Part shown: piece after piece, positions 53,750 to 61,370 of the stretch | Numbering within the stretch: the stretch's first letter is position 1 | Layout of the letters: every line of letters starts with the position of its first letter | DNA from: Streptomyces sp. R44 | GTDB lineage: Bacteria > Actinomycetota > Actinomycetes > Streptomycetales > Streptomycetaceae | Assembly: GCF_041053105.1 (NCBI RefSeq) | Contig: NZ_CP163444.1 | Span: 7,348,501 to 7,412,500 of the forward strand | Reading direction: 5' to 3' | Length of the DNA stretch: 64,000 bases | Notes under the pieces: model-generated | Told to the model about the DNA's origin: nothing | Databases searched by the model: none | Seen by the model: the letters and a program-made list of their open reading frames with translations, nothing else | Translations under genes and position numbers: made by a program

Positions 53750-53755
53750 TACCTT
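53750..53755 (+). promoter_or_regulatory. -10 element for leaderless ABC permease gene
   Basis: TACCTT followed by seven bases and the ATG at 53763; no Shine-Dalgarno sequence. Confidence 0.6.
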
Positions 53756-53762
53756 CGCGCCC

Positions 53763-55229
53763 ATGTTCTTCACCTACCTCCGGCGCGAGCTGCGCCGTCG
53801 CAGAAAGGCGGCGCTCGTCGTCGCCTCCGGGCTCGCGCTCGGCATCGCGCTGGTCATCGTCGTGAACTCTGTGTCCTCCGGCATGAGCCGGGCCCAGGGC
53901 AAGGTCCTCGAATCCCTCTACGGCCTCGGTACGGACCTGACGGTGACCAAGGCGCAGGAGCGGCCCGCCGAGGGCGCGCAGCCGCAGCGGCCCCGGTTCG
54001 AGTTCGAGGGCAAGGAGGACGGCAAGGAGCAGAGCAGCGACCGGCTGATGGTCCAGGGCTTCCAGACCCTCGCCGACTCCACCGTCGGCACGGTCGCGAA
54101 GCAGCAGGGGGTCGGCAAGGCCGTCGGCGGCCTCAGCCTCGTCAATCTGAAGATCAACGGCGAGTTCAAGCGCGGTCAGATCCAGCGCGGCCAGGCCCAG
54201 CAGGCCCAGCCCGGCGGCCCGGTGGGCGAGAACGGCGGCCCCGGCGACACCGTCACCGGCGGCGGCGCGGCCTTCGACGTCGACTCCTTCACGATCTACG
54301 GCACCGACGTCACCGCCCCCGACCTCGGCCCCCTCACCACCTCCACCGTCTCCACGGGCCGTACCTTCACGACCACCGAGGCGAACGCGAAGGTCGCCGT
54401 CGTCGACAGCGCCTACGCCCAGGAGAAGGACCTCTCCGTCGGCGACGAACTGACCGTCAAGGGCGTCGAGTTCGAGGTCATCGGCATCGCCACCGCCGAC
54501 AGCGGACAGTCCGCCGCCCAGGTCTACCTGCCGCTCGGGCAGGCGCAGACCCTCTCCGGCTCCGCCGGCAAGATCACCACCATCTATGTGAAGGCGACCG
54601 ACTCGACGCGCATCGACGCCGTCAAGACCGCCATCCAGGAGAACGTCTCCGGCACGACGGTCACCACCTCCGCCGACCTCGCGAAGACGGTCTCCGGCTC
54701 GCTCGACACCGCCGCCGACCTCGCCTCGAACGTCGGCACGTGGCTCTCGTACGCCGTGCTCCTCGCCGCCGTCCTCGTCGCCGGGCTCCTCACCTCCGCC
54801 GCCGTCGGACGCCGGGTCCGCGAGTTCGGCACCCTGAAGGCCCTCGGCTGGAAAAGCGGCCGGGTCACCCGCCAGGTCGTCGGCGAGGCCCTCGTCAACG
54901 GCGTCATCGGCGGCGCCCTCGGCATCGCGATCGGCCTCGCCGGCGCGTACGCCGTCACCGCGGCGAGCCCGACCCTCACTGCCGAACTCGGCACGAGCGG
55001 AGGTGGGTTCGGGGGCGGACGCGGCGGCGGCATGGTCCTCGGCGGCCCCGGCATGTCCCGTACGGCCGTCGGCAAGACCGTGGACATCGCGCTCACCGCC
55101 CCCGTCAGCGTCACCACCGTGGGTCTCGCCGTCCTCCTCGCCCTCGGCGGCGGACTCGTCGCGGGCGCCTTCGGCGCCTGGCGCGCCTCGCGGCTCCGCC
55201 CCGCCGACGCGCTGCGCCGCGTCGAGTAG
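53763..55229 (+). CDS. FtsX/MacB-type ABC transporter permease
   Basis: Membrane permease of 488 aa. One N-terminal helix (ALVVASGLALGIALVIVVNSV), a large extracellular MacB-like periplasmic domain (about 50-325, with a Gln/Gly-rich insert near 140-165), then three C-terminal helices (about 337-360, 380-405, 445-470) and the end ASRLRPADALRRVE. Such permeases export or extrude peptides, lipoproteins or antibiotics, or act as mechanotransmitters. Paired with the ATPase 40 bp downstream. Confidence 0.9.
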   Translation: MFFTYLRRELRRRRKAALVVASGLALGIALVIVVNSVSSGMSRAQGKVLESLYGLGTDLTVTKAQERPAEGAQPQRPRFEFEGKEDGKEQSSDRLMVQGFQTLADSTVGTVAKQQGVGKAVGGLSLVNLKINGEFKRGQIQRGQAQQAQPGGPVGENGGPGDTVTGGGAAFDVDSFTIYGTDVTAPDLGPLTTSTVSTGRTFTTTEANAKVAVVDSAYAQEKDLSVGDELTVKGVEFEVIGIATADSGQSAAQVYLPLGQAQTLSGSAGKITTIYVKATDSTRIDAVKTAIQENVSGTTVTTSADLAKTVSGSLDTAADLASNVGTWLSYAVLLAAVLVAGLLTSAAVGRRVREFGTLKALGWKSGRVTRQVVGEALVNGVIGGALGIAIGLAGAYAVTAASPTLTAELGTSGGGFGGGRGGGMVLGGPGMSRTAVGKTVDIALTAPVSVTTVGLAVLLALGGGLVAGAFGAWRASRLRPADALRRVE

Positions 55230-55269
55230 CCGCCCGCCCCCCTCACCCACGGACCACAGGAGTCCCACC

Positions 55270-55974
55270 ATGTACGAACTCATCGGCGTCACCAAGCAGT
55301 ACCGGCGGGGACAGAAGAGAGTCGACGCGCTCGCCGGGATCGACCTCACCCTCGCCCAGGGGGACCGGCTGGTCATCCAAGGGCCCACGGGCGGCGGCAA
55401 GTCGACCCTCCTCCAGATGCTCGGCGGGCTCGACCGGCCCACCTCCGGCCAGGTGCTGCTCGACGGCACCGACCTGGCCGCGCTCTCCGAGCGCCGGCTG
55501 ACGGCCGTGCGCGGCGAGAACATCGGCTTCGTCTTCCAGAGCTTCAACCTCATCCCCACGCTCACCGCGCAGGAGAACGTGGAGACCGCGCTCGTCCCGC
55601 TCGGCGTCAAGGCCGCCGAGCGGCGCGCCCGGGCCGCCGAGGCGCTGGAGTCGGTGGGCCTCGGCGAGCGGCTCGGACACCTGCCGTCCGAGCTCTCCGG
55701 CGGCCAGCAGCAGCGGGTGGCGATCGCCCGCGCGCTGGTGAAGCGGCCGAAGGTGCTCCTCGCCGACGAACCCACCGGCAATCTGGACGAGTCGATGCGC
55801 GACGAGATCGTGGACCTGCTCGAAGGGCTCTGCGCCGAGCACGGGCTGACCTTCGTCATGGTCACCCACGACAGCGCCGTCGCCCGCCGCGCTCCCCGCC
55901 TGGCCACGATCCGGAAGGGCCGGATCACGATCAAGGAGAACGGGCGGACGACGGCGGACCGGGTCGAGGCCTGA
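55270..55974 (+). CDS. ABC transporter ATP-binding protein (MacB/LolD type)
   Basis: ATPase of 234 aa. Walker A GPTGGGKST, Q-loop VFQSFNLIPTLTAQENV, signature LSGGQQQRVAIARAL, Walker B VLLADEPTGNLD and switch VMVTHD are all intact. Energises the preceding permease. It converges on the M23 peptidase gene with only 5 bp between the stops and no hairpin there. Confidence 0.93.
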   Translation: MYELIGVTKQYRRGQKRVDALAGIDLTLAQGDRLVIQGPTGGGKSTLLQMLGGLDRPTSGQVLLDGTDLAALSERRLTAVRGENIGFVFQSFNLIPTLTAQENVETALVPLGVKAAERRARAAEALESVGLGERLGHLPSELSGGQQQRVAIARALVKRPKVLLADEPTGNLDESMRDEIVDLLEGLCAEHGLTFVMVTHDSAVARRAPRLATIRKGRITIKENGRTTADRVEA

Positions 55975-55979
55975 GTCCT

Positions 55980-56909
55980 CTAGACGGACACCCCGTGGGC
56001 GCGGAGATAGGCCAGCGGGTTGATGTCCGAGCCGAAGTACGGCGTGGTCCGCACCTCGAAGTGCAGGTGCGGACCCGTCACCCGCCCGGTCGCCCCCGAC
56101 CGCGCGATCCGCTGCCCGCCCGACACGCTCTGCCCCGGCGACACGTCGATGCGGGAGAGGTGCGCGTACTGGGTGTAGCGCCCGTCCGGATGACGGATCA
56201 CCACCTCGTAGCCGTACGAGCGCCCGTACCCGGCCGTCACGACCCGGCCCGGACCGGCCGCGCGGACCGTCGTACCGGACGGCACCGCGAAGTCCTGCCC
56301 CGTGTGGTAGCCCTTCGACCAGGAGCCCGGCTGCCCGTAGTACCCGGTGAAGACGTACGAGGAGACGGGCGTCGTCCAGCCCCGCGTGGACGGCGAGGAG
56401 GGGGCGGACGGCTGCGCGGGGCGGCCGGTCCGCTGCTCGTACTTCCCTGCGTGGCCGGTCCAGTACCAGTGGCCGCGTGACTGGTACCAGTACACGCGGC
56501 ACCGGGGGTCCCAGCCCTGCCGGCCGTGGAAGACCGGCTCGCCGGTGCGGCCTCCGCCGGTCTGCCGCTGTCGCGCGCCGCCCGGGGCCTGGGAGCGCTC
56601 CTTGTACGTGGCGTGGTGGCTGGTCCAGCGCCACTCGCCCGCCTCGTTCCGGAACCAGTACCGGGAGCCGTCCCAGCCGGCGTGCGCCGGGGCGGGCTCG
56701 GCGGCGGCCGTTCCGGCGCCCGCGCCGGTCAGGGCGACCACGCCGACGGTCGCGACGACCGCGCGGCGCACCCCGTGCAGGGCGCGCTGCCCGCCCGGCG
56801 CGCTGCCCGCCCGCGCGGCCTCGGCGCAGCCCGCGCACCCGCAGTCCGGCGGTATCTCGTCGGCGAAGGCGGGGACGTCGAACTCGGGATCGGGGGTGCT
56901 GTGGCTCAC
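55980..56909 (-). CDS. M23 family metallopeptidase with aromatic repeats
   Basis: LytM-type cell-wall peptidase, 309 aa, GTG start after GAGGAG. A cytoplasmic 30-residue head with a CGCAGC motif precedes the signal-like helix (AVVATVGVVALTGAGAGTAAA, about 50-70). Then come two similar Trp/Tyr-rich repeats (SRYWFRNEAGEWRWTSHHATYKER and VYWYQSRGHWYWTGHAGKYEQR, about 80-105 and 135-157) and the M23 domain (about 190-309) with zinc ligands in HTGQDF and HLHFE. Expected to cut peptidoglycan cross-bridges outside the membrane. Eight bp after the SPFH gene, so co-transcribed. Confidence 0.9.
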   Translation of the reverse strand: MSHSTPDPEFDVPAFADEIPPDCGCAGCAEAARAGSAPGGQRALHGVRRAVVATVGVVALTGAGAGTAAAEPAPAHAGWDGSRYWFRNEAGEWRWTSHHATYKERSQAPGGARQRQTGGGRTGEPVFHGRQGWDPRCRVYWYQSRGHWYWTGHAGKYEQRTGRPAQPSAPSSPSTRGWTTPVSSYVFTGYYGQPGSWSKGYHTGQDFAVPSGTTVRAAGPGRVVTAGYGRSYGYEVVIRHPDGRYTQYAHLSRIDVSPGQSVSGGQRIARSGATGRVTGPHLHFEVRTTPYFGSDINPLAYLRAHGVSV

Positions 56910-56917
56910 GATGCTCC

Positions 56918-57988
56918 TCACTCCTGGTGGTTCGGTTCGGCTCGGCCGCCACTCCGGGTGTAGAAGGCCACGGTCAAGTCCTTGACCAGGGCCTGGCGTT
57001 CGAAGTCGTCGAGCTCGACGAGCCCCCGCGTCGTCAGCCGGGTCACGGTGTCGTCCACGGCGTCGATCACACCCGTCAGGACGGAGTCCCGGTGCTTGGC
57101 GTCGAGAACGGCGATCTGCCGCCGGCGCATGGCGGCGGCGACCTCGGGGGCGTACTCGATACGGGTCGGCTGGGCCGAGAAGACGGCGATGCCGACCGGC
57201 CGGCACTCGGCCGCGAGCATCCGGGTCAGCGCGTCGCCGACGGCCTCGGCGTCCCGCAGGGTCGGCGCGTCGCCCCGGAAGGCGTCCGCAGGCAGCTGCG
57301 AGAGCACGCGCGCGGTGGCCGCCTCCACCTGCTCGCGCAGATAGCCGAGATGGTCGTCCACGGCGAGCAGCGCGCGGGCCGTGTCCCGTACCGACCACAC
57401 GACCAGGACCACCACGCGCAGCGCCGAACCCTCCGCGTCCACGACGGCGATGGGCTCGCTGCGCCAGTGCCGCAGCCGAACGTCGATCCGGCGGCGCAGG
57501 ACGAAGGGGCTGATCCAGACGAGGCCGGTGCGCCGGACGCTGCCCCGGTAGCGGCCGAAGAGCGAGAGGACCCAGGCGGAGCCCGTGCGGCCGCGGGTCA
57601 GTCCGCCGAAGGAGACGACGGCGACGACGGCGCAGGCGGCCAGCGCGGCCCACTGCCACGGCGGCAGCTCGACGGCGCTCAGCGGGCGGGCGCGCCACAG
57701 CGCCGCCGCCACGCCCGCGAGTGCGGTGAGGCCGGTGAGGACGGCGGCCCAGCCGGGGACGGCGGGTCCCGGACGCTCCGTCAGATCGGGTTCGGCGGGA
57801 GGGGGACGGCGGGGGAGTGTGACCGACGGGGCGGGCGCTTCGGCCGGTTGCCCTGTCGCGCGCTTCGGTGACGCCGGGAGGATCCGGGTGGGCCGGCCCG
57901 GGTCCGACCGGAAGAGGTCGTTCATCGGTATGCCGTCCGTGGGCCGGCGGGTGCGGACGGGCAGGGGCCGTTTCTGCAGCTCGGTCAT
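56918..57988 (-). CDS. SPFH/band 7 domain membrane protein
   Basis: Protein of 356 aa. A disordered Pro/Arg-rich N-terminus (1-90), two membrane helices (about 95-113 and 128-145), then an SPFH (stomatin-like) domain (about 160-330; VWISPFVLRRRIDVRLRHW, VLVVWSVRDTARALL, EYAPEVAAAMRRRQIAVLDAKH). SPFH proteins scaffold membrane microdomains and often accompany proteases. ATG at 57988 follows GGAAGGG. It leads the operon with the M23 peptidase. Confidence 0.88.
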   Translation of the reverse strand: MTELQKRPLPVRTRRPTDGIPMNDLFRSDPGRPTRILPASPKRATGQPAEAPAPSVTLPRRPPPAEPDLTERPGPAVPGWAAVLTGLTALAGVAAALWRARPLSAVELPPWQWAALAACAVVAVVSFGGLTRGRTGSAWVLSLFGRYRGSVRRTGLVWISPFVLRRRIDVRLRHWRSEPIAVVDAEGSALRVVVLVVWSVRDTARALLAVDDHLGYLREQVEAATARVLSQLPADAFRGDAPTLRDAEAVGDALTRMLAAECRPVGIAVFSAQPTRIEYAPEVAAAMRRRQIAVLDAKHRDSVLTGVIDAVDDTVTRLTTRGLVELDDFERQALVKDLTVAFYTRSGGRAEPNHQE

Positions 57989-58151
57989 GGGGCCCTTCCG
58001 GCCGCACCTGAGGTGACGGCTCGTCGGATGATCTTCACGCACCATGGTCACAGGGGTGAATGTCCGGAATGCCGCGACGAAAGTCCCGAATGCCCGGGTC
58101 TTTGGTCCCTTGGCCATGGCTTCACCGCGGGCCGTTGTCAGTGGGGGCCCC

Positions 58152-58157
58152 TACCGT
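58152..58157 (+). promoter_or_regulatory. -10 element for leaderless WGR gene
   Basis: TACCGT, then seven bases, then the ATG at 58165; no ribosome site. Confidence 0.6.
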
Positions 58158-58164
58158 TTTCACC

Positions 58165-59601
58165 ATGACGACGACGACCTATCTGGAGCTGTCGCAGGAC
58201 GGCGGCGGTGCCCACAAGTTCTACGAAGTGACCGTCGAGGACCTCGCGGTGTCGGTCCGTTACGGCCGGATCGGCTCGGACGGGCAGACCCAGCGCTCCA
58301 CGTTCCCGACGGTGGCGAAGGCCCAGGCCGCGGCGGCGAAGAAGATCGGCGAGAAGGTCCGCAAGGGGTACGCCCCCGCCGTCCGGGGACAGCGTGCCGC
58401 GCGTCCCGTGACGCGCCGTGAGGTCACCTCCGCGCCCTCCACCGCGCGCGCCGTCGCCCCCGTCCTGTGGCGCTTCCGCACCGGCTCGGCCGCCTTCGGC
58501 ATCCACGTCGACGAGGAGCGCTGCTGGGTGGGCAACCAGGCGGGGGACGTCTTCACGCTCGACCGCGCCGGCGAGGTGCAGGCCCGGTTCGGCCTGCCCG
58601 ACGGCGTCAAGTGTCTGGTCGCCGACGACTTCTGGATCTACGCCGGCTGCGACGACGGCAAGGTGTACGACCTCTCGTCCAAGCTCCCGTTCGCCGCGTA
58701 CGACATCGCCACCGACGTCGACATCTTCTGGCTCGACATCCACGAGGGCGTCCTGCACGTCGCCGACCGCTCCGGCCGGCTCACCGTCATCGACCACGAG
58801 GACGAGCACCAGTGGGCGCGCGGCGGCCAGGGCGAGCACGCCTGGATGGTCCGCGCCGACGGCGACGCCGTCTACTACGGGGACACGAAGGGCGTCGCCG
58901 CCCACGCGCCGGACGGCGGCGGGGAGCGGTGGCACACGGCGACCGAGGGCGGGGTCCTCTTCGGCTGGCAGGAGGACACCGCGGTCTACGCGGGCACGTC
59001 CCGCAAGAAGGTGCAGCGGCTCGCGAAGAAGGACGGGCGCGTGGAGGCGGTGTACTCCTGCGACAGCCCGGTGTACTCCTGCGCCACCTCGCCCGGCGGC
59101 CGGTTCGTCTTCGCCGCCGACTCGGCCTCCTCCGTCTACTGCTTCGCGGAGGACGGCACCCGGCTGTGGAAGCTCGGTACGGGCGGCGGTTCGGCGCTCT
59201 CCATGCAGTACCGGGACGAGCGGCTCTACCTGGTGACCACGGACGGTTCGCTCGTCTGCGTGGACGCGAGCGAGGAGGCGATCGAGGCCGCCCAGCAGGG
59301 CACGGTCCCGGTCGCGCGGGACATCAAGCTCGCCGCAGCCCTGCCGGTGTACGAGCCGGCGACGACCGTGACCGCGGTGACCGCCGTCAGCGACGCCCCG
59401 GCCGGCTCGGTGGTCGTGGAATGCGTGACCGAGGGGGGCAGGACCCGGGTGCGGGTCGTCTCGCAGGGATACGACTCCGGGTGGAACGTCCAGTTCCCGC
59501 GGGCGATCCGGGAACCCGGCGCGCGGTACGTGGTGGACGCCCTGCACCCGGCCGCGGGCGGGTTCTACCGGGTGCGCGGCGACATCCGGCGGCTCCTGTG
59601 A
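58165..59601 (+). CDS. WGR-domain beta-propeller protein
   Basis: Protein of 478 aa. An N-terminal WGR domain (about 1-70; TYLELSQDGGGAHKFYEV, VRYGRIGSDGQTQRS), which in PARP-type proteins binds nucleic acid ends, is joined through a basic linker to a PQQ/WD40-like propeller (about 95-380) with repeated blades such as RCWVGNQAGDVFTLDR and RFVFAADSASSVYCF. A final beta domain (about 395-478) follows. No signal peptide. Its function is not known. The TGA overlaps the GTG of the next gene, so they are coupled. TACCGT seven bases before the ATG suggests leaderless expression. Confidence 0.85.
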   Translation: MTTTTYLELSQDGGGAHKFYEVTVEDLAVSVRYGRIGSDGQTQRSTFPTVAKAQAAAAKKIGEKVRKGYAPAVRGQRAARPVTRREVTSAPSTARAVAPVLWRFRTGSAAFGIHVDEERCWVGNQAGDVFTLDRAGEVQARFGLPDGVKCLVADDFWIYAGCDDGKVYDLSSKLPFAAYDIATDVDIFWLDIHEGVLHVADRSGRLTVIDHEDEHQWARGGQGEHAWMVRADGDAVYYGDTKGVAAHAPDGGGERWHTATEGGVLFGWQEDTAVYAGTSRKKVQRLAKKDGRVEAVYSCDSPVYSCATSPGGRFVFAADSASSVYCFAEDGTRLWKLGTGGGSALSMQYRDERLYLVTTDGSLVCVDASEEAIEAAQQGTVPVARDIKLAAALPVYEPATTVTAVTAVSDAPAGSVVVECVTEGGRTRVRVVSQGYDSGWNVQFPRAIREPGARYVVDALHPAAGGFYRVRGDIRRLL

Positions 59602-60080
59602 CGGCCGGCGAGGGGAGCGGCTCGGGGGTGTTCGAGGCGGCCACGGGCGACGGGCCGCCGCTGCCCCCGGCCGAGGCCGAGCAGCGGTCGCGGGAGATCC
59701 GCGCGGCCGTCGACGGGCTGCTCCAGATCCGGCGGCTGACCCTGAGCCGGGGTGGCGACCCGAGGACCGTGCCCGCCGACTGGGAGCGGCGCCGACCGGT
59801 CCGCGCGGTGGCGCTCGCCCTGGAGTCCGGCGGGATCACGCCCTCGTCCGTGGACGCCTCCGGTGTGCGGCTCTCCACCGGCTACCGGGTCACGGCGGGG
59901 GAGCGGCCCGGCACGGTCAGGGTGGAGTGGCTCGGCCCGCCGGGCGCGGGCGCCGCCCAGGAGGAGGCGGCGGCCCTGGGCGCGTGCGTTCCCGCGCTCG
60001 AACGGCTCGGCTGGGAGGCGCTCCTCTACAAGGGGCCGCGCGGCCGCCGCTTCCTGGAGGCCGAGCCCATGTCCCCGTGA
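59598..60080 (+). CDS. Small protein coupled to the WGR gene, unknown function
   Basis: Protein of 160 aa, GTG start overlapping the WGR stop by 4 bp. Charged helical start (EAEQRSREIRAAVDGLLQIRRL), then a beta-rich body (GVRLSTGYRVTAGERPGTVRVEWLG) and a helix (CVPALERLGWEALLY). No membrane segment or signal. No family recognised. Translational coupling suggests it works with the WGR-propeller protein. Confidence 0.75.
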   Translation: MTAGEGSGSGVFEAATGDGPPLPPAEAEQRSREIRAAVDGLLQIRRLTLSRGGDPRTVPADWERRRPVRAVALALESGGITPSSVDASGVRLSTGYRVTAGERPGTVRVEWLGPPGAGAAQEEAAALGACVPALERLGWEALLYKGPRGRRFLEAEPMSP

Positions 60081-60089
60081 AGGGTCGTC

Positions 60090-60178
60090 CGTCAGACGAT
60101 CGAAGGCTTGCCCGTCAGCCGATCGAAGACGATTGCCCGTCAGGCGATCGAGGACGCTTGCCCGTCAGGCGATCGAGG
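60090..60178. repeat. Four ~24-bp tandem repeats at the DUF350 gene end
   Basis: Units starting CGTCAG at 60090, 60113, 60139 and 60163 share CGTCAGnCGATCGA(A/G)G and a TTGCC tail. The last unit is the reverse complement of the DUF350 C-terminal codons and stop; the other three extend into the gap toward the convergent gene. Confidence 0.85.
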
Positions 60179-60587
60179 CGGAGACGATCGCCGAGACCGC
60201 GATGTTGCAGGAGGCCGTCACCCAGACCGCGGGGTGCGGCTCGGGGTCGACGAGCGTGGCACCGAGCTTCCCCGGCGTGACCAGGTCGACGACGAGGAAG
60301 GCCACCCCCATCATCACCAGGCCGAGCAGACCGAACGCGGCCGTGGAGACGAGGCCCTTGCCGAAGTTGTCGTACGTCGTCCAGATCGACGTGAAGACGA
60401 TGCCGCCGATCCCGAGGAGCGCCGAGCTCAGCAGGATCGCGGCGTTGCGGTTGCGGTCCTCCCAGATCTGGCGCCCGAGCTTGCCGGGGGTCAGCAGGTC
60501 CACGAGCACGATGCCGAGGATCAGCAGGACCACGCCGAGGGAGCCGTAGGCGCCGGCCCGGCCGAGGCCGTTGACGATGTCGCTCAT
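60165..60587 (-). CDS. DUF350 family membrane protein
   Basis: Protein of 140 aa with four helices as two repeated pairs; the matched motifs VDLLTPGKLGRQI and VDLVTPGKLGATL show the internal duplication. DUF350 proteins are small inner-membrane proteins seen near tellurite and stress genes; mechanism unknown. GGAG lies about 10 nt before the ATG. Its stop lies inside the tandem-repeat array. Confidence 0.88.
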   Translation of the reverse strand: MSDIVNGLGRAGAYGSLGVVLLILGIVLVDLLTPGKLGRQIWEDRNRNAAILLSSALLGIGGIVFTSIWTTYDNFGKGLVSTAAFGLLGLVMMGVAFLVVDLVTPGKLGATLVDPEPHPAVWVTASCNIAVSAIVSASIA

Positions 60588-60669
60588 GAAATGCCGGCTC
60601 CGAACGTGGTGATCGCGGGGGATCGGTGGTCAAGGACCGGCAAAATGTAGCGCACGGGTGAACGAGAAC

Positions 60670-60700
60670 CGCCGCCCGCCCGGAGATCGGGCGGGCGGCG
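60670..60700 (-). terminator. Terminator after the HdeD-like gene
   Basis: Perfect 13-bp GC stem (60670-60682 with 60688-60700) with a 5-nt loop, 22 bp beyond the HdeD-like stop on the minus strand. Confidence 0.8.
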
Positions 60701-60721
60701 GGCGCGGGCGGCCATCACCTG

Positions 60722-61336
60722 CTAGGCGCCCGGCGGAAGGCCCTTGGCGCGGGAGCGGACCATGACGGCCGTGATGACCTCGACCACGCCGACGACGAGG
60801 AGCCAGACGCCGGCGAGGACCGTCAGCACCCTGGCCGACTCCAGCGGGGACACGATCAGCACGATTCCGGCGAGCGCGCTGACGATGCCCAGGAAGATCT
60901 GCCAGCCGCGCGCCGGCATCGCCGGGTCGGACGCCGCCGCCACGGTCTGGGTGATGCCGCGGAAGAGCCAGCCGATCCCGATCCACAGCGCGAGCAGCAG
61001 GGTCGACTGCGTCGCTCCCCGGAAGCAGAACAGGCCGAGCAGGATCGACAGCGCACCACTGATGAAGGCCATGACCCGCAGTGCCGTGGTGGCGTGCGTG
61101 CCGAAGGCGGCGACCAGTTGCATCACACCGCTGAGCAGCAGATACAGACCGAAGAGCACCCCCACCACCCGCAGGGAGGCCTCCGGCCAGGCCAGCACCA
61201 TGGCGCCGAGGATCAGCGAGACGAGCCCGGCGACGAGCAGGGCCTGCCAGGCGAAGCCCGCGAGGATCCCCAGGGGCCCGGGTGGTACGTCCCCTCGCGC
61301 GTCGCGGCCGTACGGAGAGTCATCAGTCTGTGTCAT
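60722..61336 (-). CDS. HdeD family membrane protein
   Basis: Protein of 204 aa with a hydrophilic N-terminus (1-25) and six helices in three hairpins (LLVAGLVSLILGAMVLAWP; VVGVLFGLYLLLSGVMQLV; VMAFISGALSILLGLFCF; LLLALWIGIGWLFRGI; FLGIVSALAGIVLIV; VLAGVWLLVVGVVEVI). Matches the HdeD acid-resistance membrane family in layout, though its role in actinobacteria is unproven. The ribosome site is weak. Confidence 0.87.
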   Translation of the reverse strand: MTQTDDSPYGRDARGDVPPGPLGILAGFAWQALLVAGLVSLILGAMVLAWPEASLRVVGVLFGLYLLLSGVMQLVAAFGTHATTALRVMAFISGALSILLGLFCFRGATQSTLLLALWIGIGWLFRGITQTVAAASDPAMPARGWQIFLGIVSALAGIVLIVSPLESARVLTVLAGVWLLVVGVVEVITAVMVRSRAKGLPPGA

Positions 61337-61370
61337 GGGACGGCACCGGTCCTTTCGTTGCGGGTCGGGG

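Noticed and set aside
56590..56603. CebR-like sequence TGGGAGCGCTCCTT
   Set aside because: It is 12/14 but lies inside the M23 peptidase coding region with no promoter context, so chance is likely.
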